64,000 nucleotides of DNA, taken from positions 1,426,001 through 1,490,000 of the forward strand of contig CM106585.1 in assembly GCA_048013815.1 (NCBI GenBank), given 5' to 3'. The notes beneath the pieces are model-generated. The model made no database searches. It was given only the letters and a program-made list of their open reading frames with translations, and was not told the DNA's origin. Made by a program: the position numbers and the translations under genes. This DNA comes from Setoptus koraiensis. Its lineage: Eukaryota; Arthropoda. Shown piece by piece: positions 50,301 to 58,852 of the stretch. Each line of letters starts with the position of its first letter. The stretch's first letter is position 1.

Positions 50301-51149
50301 ACCTTGATCGCTGGTTGTCGCTGCATTGTTATGATTGTTGTTGGTGTTTGTTGATTGTTGCTTAGTTAGTGGCTGATCGTTGATTGGCGCACTAGGCATA
50401 GGTGAGTATAAATTTAGATATAGACAATCTTCGTTTTGTTTGTGCAGGAATGATTGTATGTGGCGCAAATGCGCATAAACTGACGCCAAATTGTCGTCAC
50501 TGTTGCCTTGTTGTTGCTGTTGTTGTTGCTGCTGTTGTTGGTTGCCGTCACTGTCTTGATGCTGATGCTGCTGTCGGTGGCTGCCCTTGGGCTGCAAATT
50601 GTCAAACAATTGCTGCGGACAAACGGCGCTAAATTGATTGGCCAGATAATGATTGCCAGCGGCAGTGTTGTTGTTGTTGTTGTTGCTGGCTGCCTGTCTT
50701 GGGTGATATCTGGACACGGCTCCTGGGGGCATGAAGCGCAAAAAGTTGATCGGCGGAGCGGCATATGGCAAGGCGAGAAATGCTTGAATTGGGCCCATTT
50801 TCTTGCCATTCTCTTGAAAAACATTTTCCATTTGTTGTTGTTGTTTGCTCGCTGATTTGGCTGATCTGGCCCAGTCCACAAGCACACCTCTGACGGTGCC
50901 CTGTCGATGCAATTGAACATAGTAGGGACTCAGCGGCAACTGGTCGGGCCAATTGGGGCCCCGGCTGCCATGTCTGGTTTTGACCTTTTCATCATATTTG
51001 ATGTTGTCGCTGCTGCCGTGGGCTGTTGCAACGGCGGCGCCACCGGCCATGATGCAAGCGAAAATCATTATTGTGAGAGACAACAACATCAAGTAGGCGG
51101 CCAATAGATGAAACTTGAGTCTTGACAGTTTCTTCTTTGGCTTGCTCAT
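13676..51149 (-). CDS. Nlg: Neuroligin-family transmembrane cholinesterase-like adhesion protein (whole gene, seven coding exons)
   Basis: Exons in transcript order are 51149-50303, 24120-23941, 18877-18689, 18272-17044, 16931-16671, 16550-16354 and 16250-13676. Every junction has GT...AG and the phases are 1,1,1,0,0,2, giving 5,478 nt and about 1,825 residues. Known neuroligins are about 800-1,300 residues and act as postsynaptic adhesion partners of neurexins. Order seen: signal sequence or anchor at 10-45; esterase-like domain from about 80 to 1040, interrupted by Gln/Asn-rich and acidic insertions; membrane span at about 1205-1229; Ser/Asn/His-rich tail of about 600 residues. Diagnostic motifs are [77 protein letters not shown] and [12 protein letters not shown]. 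Odd points are the retained GxSxG serine, missing acid and His equivalents, a first intron of about 26 kb, and a tail ending without an obvious PDZ ligand. Neuroligin fits better than gliotactin or glutactin by the LMSGS...WALS and GASC...LLTLSP motifs. Confidence 0.85.
16354..16550 (-). CDS. Nlg: Neuroligin exon 6
   Basis: 197 bp, acceptor TTTGTACAG, donor GTAAGT, phase 0 in and 2 out. It encodes [12 protein letters not shown], matching the VPYVFGxP segment of neuroligins, and [14 protein letters not shown], matching the helix before TGDPN. The catalytic-His position of related esterases, just before the YVFG segment, shows YKDF, so no His is present there. Confidence 0.82.
16671..16931 (-). 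CDS. Nlg: Neuroligin exon 5
   Basis: 261 bp, phase 0 at both ends, donor GTAAGT. It encodes [20 protein letters not shown] and onward, then [13 protein letters not shown], matching the family's TYFYxF strand. An Asn/Ser/Pro/Lys-rich insertion of about 30 residues separates the two. Confidence 0.8.
17044..18272 (-). CDS. Nlg: Neuroligin exon 4, with a large family-atypical insertion
   Basis: 1,229 bp, acceptor CATCATCAG, donor GTAAGT. It opens with [20 protein letters not shown], strongly neuroligin-like, and continues through a C-x-R type motif ([13 protein letters not shown]) and FGPLLNDE. After about residue 520 come roughly 200 residues of acidic, Asn/Asp/Ser-rich sequence with no counterpart in ordinary neuroligins, including a basic SRKRN site. 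MFGVSQDNL then appears to align with LLGVNQGEG, which would put Asn or Asp where the esterase acid Glu lies. Frame is open throughout and phases fit on both sides. Confidence 0.82.
18273..18688 (-). other. Neuroligin intron 3 (416 bp)
   Basis: GTAAGA donor and CAG acceptor. No nested gene seen. Confidence 0.8.
18689..18877 (-). CDS. Nlg: Neuroligin exon 3: nucleophile-elbow exon
   Basis: 189 bp, phase 1 at both ends. It encodes [48 protein letters not shown] and [15 protein letters not shown] is a GxSxG elbow; the serine codon TCG is at 18740-18738 (residue about 389). In most neuroligins this position is Gly. The acceptor follows an AT-rich tract and lies beside a (TTG)n run. Confidence 0.88.
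18878..23940 (-). other. Neuroligin intron 2 (about 5.1 kb)
   Basis: GTAAGT donor at 23940-23935, AG acceptor before 18877. It contains (TTG)n at 18931-18978, (CA)n at about 21053-21073, (TC)n at about 22041-22068 and six GGGCCC hexamers between 20668 and 22255. No nested coding gene was recognised on either strand. Confidence 0.75.
23941..24120 (-). CDS. Nlg: Neuroligin exon 2
   Basis: 180 bp, phase 1 at both ends, acceptor TATCCAG, donor GTAAGT. It encodes [20 protein letters not shown], then [19 protein letters not shown] and [13 protein letters not shown]. The HGxSYxxGTGNxxDGS segment is one of the most conserved stretches of neuroligins, and NYRLGxLGFL is split exactly at the exon 2/3 junction, as the join predicts. 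Confidence 0.88.
24627..24712 (+). repeat. 10-bp minisatellite, unit CAATAACATA
   Basis: About eight imperfect copies; later copies vary to CAATGATAGA and CAATGATACA. Confidence 0.85.
25391..25428 (+). repeat. 9-bp minisatellite, unit CAATATTTG
   Basis: Four near-perfect copies in tandem. Confidence 0.85.
26095..26190 (+). repeat. 12-bp minisatellite, unit AGTAACGGTCAA
   Basis: About seven or eight imperfect copies. On the other strand it makes a spurious [12 protein letters not shown] repeat frame. Confidence 0.8.
29184..29295 (+). repeat. ACAACNGCGACG/CAACAGCGA triplet-rich repeat
   Basis: Imperfect triplet-periodic array giving open frames in several phases (Asp/Asn/Thr-rich on plus, Val/Leu-rich on minus). 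These are repeat artefacts, not genes. Confidence 0.75.
30090..30147 (+). repeat. 9-bp tandem repeat, units AATGAGCTC and AATGAGCCC
   Basis: About six copies, alternating between the two unit variants. Confidence 0.8.
33394..33420 (+). repeat. (GT)n microsatellite
   Basis: About eleven to thirteen GT units, followed at 33485-33510 by a GTT run. Confidence 0.8.
36150..36255 (+). repeat. GTT/GTC/GCT triplet-rich tract
   Basis: Imperfect TTG-type triplet run with GTTGGT and GCTGTTGTC blocks. A similar tract occurs at about 38040-38105. Confidence 0.75.
38556..38600 (+). repeat. 15-bp tandem repeat, unit TCTGTTCTTCTCAGC
   Basis: Three almost identical head-to-tail copies. Confidence 0.9.
39451..39498 (+). 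repeat. 7-bp tandem repeat, unit ACAACCA
   Basis: Six to seven nearly perfect copies. Confidence 0.88.
39930..39970 (+). repeat. 18-bp stem hairpin with 5-nt loop
   Basis: GCCTCAATACTAATACAG at 39930-39947 and CTGTGTTAGTATTGAGGC at 39953-39970 are reverse complements except for one position, which would be a U-G wobble in plus-strand RNA. The loop is GTGAG. A second inverted pair, CACCTGTA (39914-39921) and TACAGGTG (39943-39950), overlaps it, so alternative foldings compete. Confidence 0.85.
41398..41426 (+). repeat. Perfect 12-bp stem hairpin
   Basis: CGATCCGATCTG, loop GGCCT, then CAGATCGGATCG. It is embedded in further GATCTGATCTGATCCGATCC tandem sequence immediately upstream. Confidence 0.88.
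41907..41940 (+). repeat. (TTG)n microsatellite
   Basis: About ten TTG/GTT units, ending in GTCGTCG variants. Confidence 0.85.
42408..42482 (+). repeat. Polypyrimidine-rich CTTTTA/CACTTTTA hexamer repeat
   Basis: About twelve imperfect units of CTTTTA, CTTTTG and CTTTCA. On the minus strand it makes a Lys/Val-rich spurious frame (KVKVKAK...). Confidence 0.8.
42558..42640 (+). repeat. (TTG)n/(CTG)n microsatellite
   Basis: About 25 triplets: mostly GTT, then GCT variants and a GCTGCTGCTGCTG block. The minus strand therefore reads as CAA/CAG. Confidence 0.88.
47066..47377 (+). repeat. (GT)n, (CA)n and (TC)n cluster with inverted GT/CA arms
   Basis: (GT)n at 47066-47095 with following TTTGGGTGTGTGTTTGGG, (CA)n at about 47239-47319 preceded by CCCCCAAA, and (TC)n at about 47353-47377. 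The GT arm plus TTTGGG and the CCCAAA plus CA arm are reverse complements, so the segment can form a long hairpin. Confidence 0.88.
49208..49313 (+). repeat. Second inverted GT/CA pair
   Basis: (GT)n with GC variants at 49208-49232 ending TTTGGGGCC, and (CA)n with the matching CGCACACACC variant at 49291-49313 after a CCCCC run. The arms are reverse complements about 60 bases apart, echoing the arrangement 2 kb upstream. Confidence 0.82.
50303..51149 (-). CDS. Nlg: Neuroligin exon 1: signal sequence and N-terminal part of the esterase-like domain
   Basis: The ATG at 51149 is preceded by ACACC, a good start context. The open frame reaches further upstream to about 51191, but without an ATG there. 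After [20 protein letters not shown] comes a hydrophobic run to about residue 35, a signal peptide or anchor. Then follow [26 protein letters not shown] (family: F-x-G-I-P-Y-A-x-P-P...RF-x-PP), FSAVCPQ and [11 protein letters not shown] with the conserved cysteines. A poly-Asn run, a poly-Gln run of about 13 and a CAG/CAA-coded Q/H/N insertion interrupt the domain. The donor falls after TSDQ, phase 1. Confidence 0.85.
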
Positions 51150-52066
51150 GGTGTCGTCGTTGTGTGTTGCTTGTTGCAGATAGATTGCCAATTACTCATG
51201 GATGATTACTGTTTGTTCATCGCTCGCTGCTTGTTTGGCCAGCATACTGTCGCTATATTCATCGGTCGATGCTTTCACTTGGACACTTGTTGTTGTTGCC
51301 GTTGCTGCTGTCGTTGGATTGATAGTTGTGAACGCGTGAATAGTGAAATGCTCAAGTAAAATGCAGTTGTCGTTGTTGTCGTTGTTGTCGTTGTTGTTGC
51401 AAACTCAAGTTGTTCGTATCAGCAGCTCATGCGCCCCCGATAACAAATAGAATAATGGTTGACCAAATGCGCTGCTGGCGACCTAGCGACCATTTGTTCG
51501 CGACTTGTCTCATGCGTGAAACTCATGCGCATTTCATTCGAACGCAGTCGCCGTCGCCATTACTACACCGCTAGATACCGCTATTGCTGTACTATGTAGT
51601 GTAGTATGTATACGTATAGAGGGCTTGCTTTGCGCTCATTCGAGATGTTAGATAGTTATTTGGCATATAAACACTGCGCGCTGTTATATACAATCATTGT
51701 ATTACAATGTATTCGCTGGCACTCGATGAGTATTATATCTTCATTTAATTCGCCATTGGACAAACAGCTTCGAAAAAGAAATAAATGTTGTTGGTGTCTG
51801 TTGCGTCACCATGTTGTGTGTATTATTGTCAGTCAGTTTAGTTGTGTCGCGCTGTTTGCAGACAAACAAACAAGCATTTCATCTCATCTCATCTCATTTC
51901 GTTTCATTTCGTTTCAATCAGTTTACCATCATCCTCTCGTATACTTGCATAGACTTTTATACGTTTATATGCACTTTATATCCACTGTTAGTTGTTTTGC
52001 GCTTATATTGCGTCAACTTGTTCACATTGCTCTTTGCTGGCGCTTTTCGCCTTTGCTGCTACTCGC

Positions 52067-52127
52067 TAGGCAATAAGTCGCCGGGCAAAAAGTCGCCAGG
52101 CGAAAAGTCGCTAGGCAAAAAGTCGCT
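52067..52127 (+). repeat. 15-bp tandem repeat, unit AGGCAAAAAGTCGCT
   Basis: About four imperfect copies in which AGTCGC is constant and the linker varies. Confidence 0.82.
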
Positions 52128-52649
52128 AGCAGCTAGCACCTAGCGACTCGTAACTAGCCTATCGAATAGACACGCCGGCAGACATTATCTTAAATCTCAA
52201 TTTACGCACTTAATTCTGCTAATTTAAATGATGGACATGCTCTGAATGTCGTAATATGTGACAATGTCTAGTGTTGTAATTTACTGCTAACTATTGACGA
52301 CGGAATGCGTTCACTTGTGCCCATTGTGTGTGTGTCTATATCACATACACTATACACGCAGTGTGTGTGTGTGTTTGTAACTGCAGTTAATACTGAGTTT
52401 ATTCGCTGTTAGGCCTCAATATAAACCTCAAACATTTCGTTAGTCGCTATCGCAACTTGCACAAACAATTAGAGAGGCGTTACGTAAGCGAACACTAAGC
52501 ATGGACAGTGGAGATGAGGCCCGAAAATTAAAAATAATAATAATTGAATCTGGTGGCAGCTTGATAAACATCAAACTGCTGCAAACTGCATTGGCTCGTA
52601 ACAACATTGCCGGCTGCTTGATATTGTAGCGGCAGCCGCAGTTGCAGCG

Positions 52650-52785
52650 CCAACAGTGAACAGCAACAACGACAACAACGATAACAGCAACAGCAGCGAC
52701 AACAACAAAGACAACAGCAGCAACAACAACGACAACAGCAACGACAACAACGGCAACAACAACAGCAACGACAACAACAAAGTTC
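52650..52785 (+). repeat. CAA/CAG/CGA triplet-rich tract
   Basis: Imperfect array of ACAACAACG and CAACAGCAG units. It makes long Leu-, Val- or Cys-rich frames on the minus strand that are repeat artefacts. Confidence 0.8.
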
Positions 52786-55700
52786 ATGCAAAGTGGCTCG
52801 TTTACATACGATACTGTTAATAATAATTAAGCGAATCCAAGTGAATGGCGCCATGATGATGATCATTAAACATGATTTTGCAATAACTTACAACAAAGCT
52901 ACACAACAGACAACATGCAATACATTGCGTAACAATTAATTAGATTAGACACACAAACACTAGGCATCGTTGACTTCATTAGGCGACTTGAAGATGACAG
53001 ACGCACACTATTGTGAACAACATGTAGTAGTGGTAGTAGTAGTAGTTGTAGTGAAATGAATAGTCAGACTAAAGTAAGCATGATATATTATTTATTAGTA
53101 TTCAGTGTTAAATTGTGTGTGTCTTGCTGTCGCTTAGCCGGCCGTTGATTTGCTGTTGAGTTGCCGTTGAGCTGTTGTTGAGGCCGAGCCAGTGACGCCA
53201 GCCAACAACCGCCGCTACCACCGCTGCTGGCCAGCATCGTACAACCATGAACAACAACAACGACAACAACAACGACATTATTAACAGCAACAATGGCTCG
53301 TGTATTGTCACACTAGCAGTTATAGCTGGCAGTTACTTGACATGTGATAATGCTAGATTAAATTGATCCCGACACAGCCAAATTCACTTGTTTATCTCTT
53401 GTTTCACGTTATTAGTATGCATACGCAGACAGTTTGCATATTACTTAACAACAACAGACGACTTATGGACAACACAAAGTATAACAACTTTGCCCAAGTA
53501 AATTGGCCCCAGACATATCGCACATATAGCAACTTGCTACTACCAAGTGAAGCAGACAAACGAAGAGAGATAGAGAAAATTGATCTTTGTTGTTGTCACC
53601 AAACAACACGGGGATCATCACTTCAAATGAGCCATGTCCTACCAATGACTAAAACAATGAAAATTGTCTCTTTCATGGGAACAACAACAATTGCACTGGC
53701 CACAGCAAATAAATACGCCAAATGCAAACACCAATAGCAATATACGCAATTAGCATGCACTCACTAATATGATATAGCTGAAATCTGCAGTAATGCTGAT
53801 GGACAACATAAGCCAGTCATAAGTCTTGTGACGCAGTGAACAAGTAATGTCCAGTTGTCGGCCTCATTGTTGGCCAAATCCAGCTAACAAACTCTCGACA
53901 AATTTTGTTCTTTTTGGATCGCGAGCAGGTTACGAACGGAGATTTTCAGCGTTCGCTTTTTGCATTCAAACATATTAATACTTGTATATTTGTAACTTGA
54001 ATACTCGTCAATCAGCAGTCTGCCCAGCCTAATGCTTGCCGGCCAACAATGGCCAAAACCATTAATCAATGACATAATTCGTCCCTGGAGCAACGCTGAC
54101 ATTTGAGCTCTGACCAGTCCATCTCAAGCCGCCAAGCTCAATGGATCGGTTTGGATAACACAAGCGAATGCATGAACAGTCCACTCGAGTAATATCACGT
54201 AATCACGATGCTGCATAAAAATTATTGATGCTGTATAATAGTTATTGACAGTAGTAGTAACGCTGACGAGGATACACGTTTGTAGAGATTGATTAATCAA
54301 CAAGTTCACAGGTCAATTAGTGACAATTGGTCATTCAAGCAATTCGCAGTGCCATCTATTGCTTCCTAGAGAAAAAATCCGCGATCTATTCGCGACTCGC
54401 GAGTCAATCTGATGGCGGACAAGCTTGCCGTACCATAAGATGAGCGATAATCACTATAACTTGCATGGGGCTCCAATTTCGATGTTTGTTCTTTTTGCAA
54501 ACAAACGCATCCAAACGGGACAAAAACAACACATAATACCATGGTTAATATATTACATAATGATATTGGATGCACATCGTGATTCATGACATGGGGCTCT
54601 CTGGCTGAGTGGCATCGTCAGAGCTTTGTATTAGTAGTTGAGATCTGTCAACGAGCTGTAACATGTATCGACTGGCCGAAGCAGCAAACGAACGAAATGA
54701 AGAGCAACATTAGCAGCCAATCACGGCCAATCGGTCAACAAGAAATGATGCAAAGTTTGTTTGCGATATGAATTTAGAATGGACCAGAGAAACAGCTCAA
54801 CTGAAAGAATCCTCCAGTCATATGATATCGTGTACGACGAAAATGGGCGAAGAATTTTCTTTCCATGGCGCAACCCAAACAGCGAACACTATTCATATGC
54901 TTTATTCATGCTTTTGATGACCTGAGGACACATGATGATGGCGCCATTCATCAAGGGTCACTCATGAAGAATCCTGAAGGTCGTTCACTGTGGATTTTAC
55001 AGTCTTTATTGGCACGCTTGAATTACTATCATTCATAATGACTTGCGTTGGATCAAGTTCATTTTCATTCATTCATTCATTTTTTTTTTGCATGCAGATC
55101 CATGTAGGTGCGAGCCATGAAGGTCTGGAGCAACAATCGTTGCGACATTATGATATCATTATGATTGACGCGCTCTTATTATAAGAATATCACCTTGTAT
55201 CGCCTGACAGTGTGATATATAAATATAGAGGCCAGCAAATGTGTGCCAAACAAAACAAGCGATTATTTATTTATATGATTGCAACCTTAAACGGCCAGCA
55301 TATGTCAGAAACAATCTGGCTAGAATGCAGATAATGGAGTTAAACTTTTTGACATCTTTCAAAGTCATTGTCAGAATAAAAAACTCCACAAGTGTAAGCT
55401 GTCCACTTGCCACCCCTTGCTGAACTTGATTCGGCTTTCGTGCCCTCACATGAGATTGTGAGAGCCATCGTGCTTGTTGTTTTTGTTGATTGTAGTAAAC
55501 GCACAATTGTGACTTTGTGATATTGATTGGAAAAATTGTTTGCGTAGCTCTGTTTATGAGATGCGGACAGCAACAATTGATAACTTTGTGCAACCAACTA
55601 TGTGTATTAATCGAGCACTTCCGTTCTTTTTATGCAAACAATCGGCCCCAATAGTTAGAGTGCAACACACATGATAACAATGACCAATAATTCTTGCTCG

Positions 55701-58700
55701 ATTCATCAGCTTCTTGTGTCTCACATTGTCGTCATCATTGTCGACAACAATGACAATGATTTGTCAAAATAACAATTCTGCTCTCTGTCTGATCTACCTG
55801 TACCTTGTATAACTAAGAGCTCATTGTGACTTGGAATCACTCATTGATTTGCGTATTCAAACAAATACCAGGCATTAGTAAGTAAGCTGTTATCTGTATA
55901 AATTTGCAAAAGTTTGTACTTACGTAATAAGCAAACACACAATTTTTATTACAAACTCTTGAACTGTATTTGAACAAAAAGACGATGGTTGTTATCATCA
56001 TATTGATTATCATTATCGCGTGGTCCGACAAAACAGGTCACACGTCAGTATGTGTATTACATAACTTTAAATGGTATTATCCATAATTTAGTATCTATTA
56101 TATGTAACATATTACTAATAACCTTCTATGTATAGCTGTGCATTGTATGTACACAGTATGTTGTTATTAGTTGCCAGTGTTGTGGCTGTCGTATGTTCAA
56201 CACAGCATGTAAGAATGCAACGAAATGCAACGAAATGCAAGAAAAAATAAAATAATCTCATCGAATGACAATGGTCAGTTTGTTTGGCGTTGTCCAGTGT
56301 GATCTCTAATGTGATATTGGTGGCATACAATGGCATGCATATGCATCAAGAGAGACATATAAACCGACTTATCTCACAACAACTTTCTTCTGTCAGATTA
56401 TGTTTTGATTTTGTGCCTGGATAGCAGAGAGAAAATAATGGCATGTTCACAAAGCACTTATGTAATGTCCGCAATAATGTGAGACATCTTCTTTTATCGT
56501 ATGTATGGCATACGACTGTGGCTCACCCAAACCCGTTAATGCCGTCAACACACAATCCATCAAATGAGCTTGGCCCGACAACTTGACCGACACCGTTTGT
56601 TGCTCACAACAAAAAGCACTCAGATGCAGGCAAAGCTAAAACTTATTTGCCAATGGTCAGCTGGCGTGAAAAGCTGGCAAAAGGGAAAAGTTTTAAATTT
56701 GACAATGCCGCTATGTGGGCAACATTTAAACAACAAAACAGTTATCTGGATAAAAGTAAAAGTGATAATCGACGCCACGCCGAACAGTGATTAAGCATCG
56801 CAATTTGCGCCACAACAACAACAACAGCAACAACAACAACAACAACAACAACAGCTACAAGTGCAACCACCACCGTCAGCCACTGACAGCAACAGCATCA
56901 GAGAGCACAAGAGTCGTTATTAGTATAATTGAGCGACACGATTCCTTCAACTGGCTGGTTCATCGCCGGCTTTGAGTTGCTACTTCCCGACTCACTATTG
57001 AAATTATTTCCAACAAGGTAATTCTTGTTGCTGGCGAGCTCAGTCAGCTCGAGCTTTTTCCATGGTCGTGTGAACAACAAAACAACAGCCGAGAATCCCA
57101 ACAGCAGCAACAAATCTGTGTGTGCGCTAACAGCATGTCTTTGTGCTTTTGTATTAGCTGGCCAGAGAGAGAGAGGCTGCAACAAGTGGCTGACTTTCAC
57201 TTTTGGTGTTAGCCAAGGTGACGAAGCTTCTTTTCTTCGTTGTGCGCTCGTCAGTTCAGTGGCGCTAATAGTTGCACTTAATAATCAGTTTGAACATCTT
57301 CATTAGAACATAACAAATAACTGTATTGATTGCGTTGCGACGACTGCACCAGCCCAGTTACAGTGCGAGGCAGTGCGAGGATAGATTGAAAAAACAGCCA
57401 ACAGGAATAATTAATAATAACATTATATTGCCATTGTAGTTGACTGGTTAGCTACATATTAAAAAAGTGTGAGTGTGATGAGAAAAAGAGTTGATCAGAT
57501 CAGTGCTCGATTATTTATAATATACCGATGGTAGCTACTGATGGCTGATCGGCATCCAGTCTGCCAATGGGCACACAAGCATTATTGATTGGCTAGACAG
57601 CGAAAAGGAGAAATTATCAACGAGAAAAGAAATGAGTGGCTTCCAGTAACATTAGGACAGGATAATAACGAAAAATAAAAGTCAAGTGCTGCTGGCCAGG
57701 GTAATAGCAGTAGTGGTGTCGTTATCGTCAAACGCATTAGCCTAAATGTTAATGTTTGCTGTTCAAGCGAATCGTCCAACAGCAGCAACAACAACAATAA
57801 TCATCATCATCACAGGTAAAGTCGATTCAGTAAAGTCAACAGGCACACTTTAAATTTACATGTATACTATTTCAAAACTATTGAGCCAAGTTCGTTAAGA
57901 CACAAGCCAGGCGAACGAAGCCAGCTCACGAACCAACCAAATAGGTGAACAAAACAGCAGACAAGGATAATATCATGCTTTGACTGCTTTTAGCCAGCAC
58001 CATAATTGACCAGGCGAGAATTGAGCATTGAGGCATCAGCATCACAGTAGACGCAAGCCGACCAGTCGATGAGATAATTGACTGGTTCTCATGACGCTTA
58101 CAACACACAGCCAACAACTATTAATAACATAAAGGAGGTGAGTGTATTTTTGAAGATACCAACTTATTGTAATTTGGATGTAATCACGATGGCCCAGTGA
58201 TTGTGTTTACGCAACGAGCATCGGCAATGTGATTATGTCATTCAGTTTAGTAACAACAGCAACAGCAACAGCAAGTAAAATCAATATAATCAGTGAGAGT
58301 GAATGAAACAGCAACAATCATAATTGATCACAACATAACCACAATCAAATACAAAATAGCAAGACGACCTTGGATAGACAGTCTAGTACCGTTAGCATAG
58401 TGATACGTCTAGTTGGTTGCCATGTAAAATACGTTTATGGTCCCTTGAATCATATCAACGCACCGGTTGCTCAACAGCAACAACAACAAACGCCAACAAT
58501 TGTCAATCTCCAAGAGCAACAACATATTGCAACTTTCATACAGGTGACATAAGCACATTTAAAAATAGCCAACATCAATGCAACGCAACGGCATAATTGT
58601 TTAGTACCGTTAGAAATTGTCGCACAGAATCAACTGCAATCATTTCCAAGTCAAAACTAACAAGATTACTAGCAGTTGTTTGCCCAGAGAAGCAGCGGCT

Positions 58701-58781
58701 GCAACCACAACAAAAAGCTTGTTGCTTTGATTAAATTGTTATGCCGTTTGTAAACGACAAGTAGTTCATTAGATATACCCA

Positions 58782-58852
58782 GGCATTATGACTGACATTC
58801 AGTATTGTGAGGTATTATAACTGACATTCAGTGTTGTGAGGTATTATAACTG
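58782..58852 (+). repeat. 29-bp tandem repeat, two and a half copies
   Basis: Units at 58782-58810, 58811-58839 and 58840-58852 share GGTATTATAACTGACATTCA with few differences. Confidence 0.85.

Larger units (their letters stand above)
24121..50302 (-). other. Neuroligin intron 1 (about 26 kb), GC-richer and repeat-dense
   Basis: Donor GTGAGC at 50302-50297, acceptor CAG at 24123-24121. I recognised no nested protein or tRNA gene in it on either strand; open frames longer than 100 codons here are low-complexity or frame shadows of triplet repeats. It is clearly richer in G+C than the flanks, except for an AT-richer stretch at about 43.3-45.6 kb. It carries most of the window's GGGCCC palindromes and many micro- and minisatellites. 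A long first intron with this content is a plausible site for regulatory elements, but that is inference. Confidence 0.75.

Noticed and set aside
20668-50960. GC-rich island as bacterial or symbiont contamination
   Set aside because: There are no long non-repetitive ORFs, and neuroligin exons 1 and 2 flank it with matching splice phases and continuous family motifs.
52440-52866. Leu-, Val- and Cys-rich minus-strand frames over 100 codons
   Set aside because: Products of the CAA/CAG triplet tract at 52650-52785 read in three phases.
54590-54665. Possible tRNA-like element with a good A box (TGGCTGAGTGGCA)
   Set aside because: No B box, no acceptor stem and no cloverleaf can be drawn; probably chance or a remnant.
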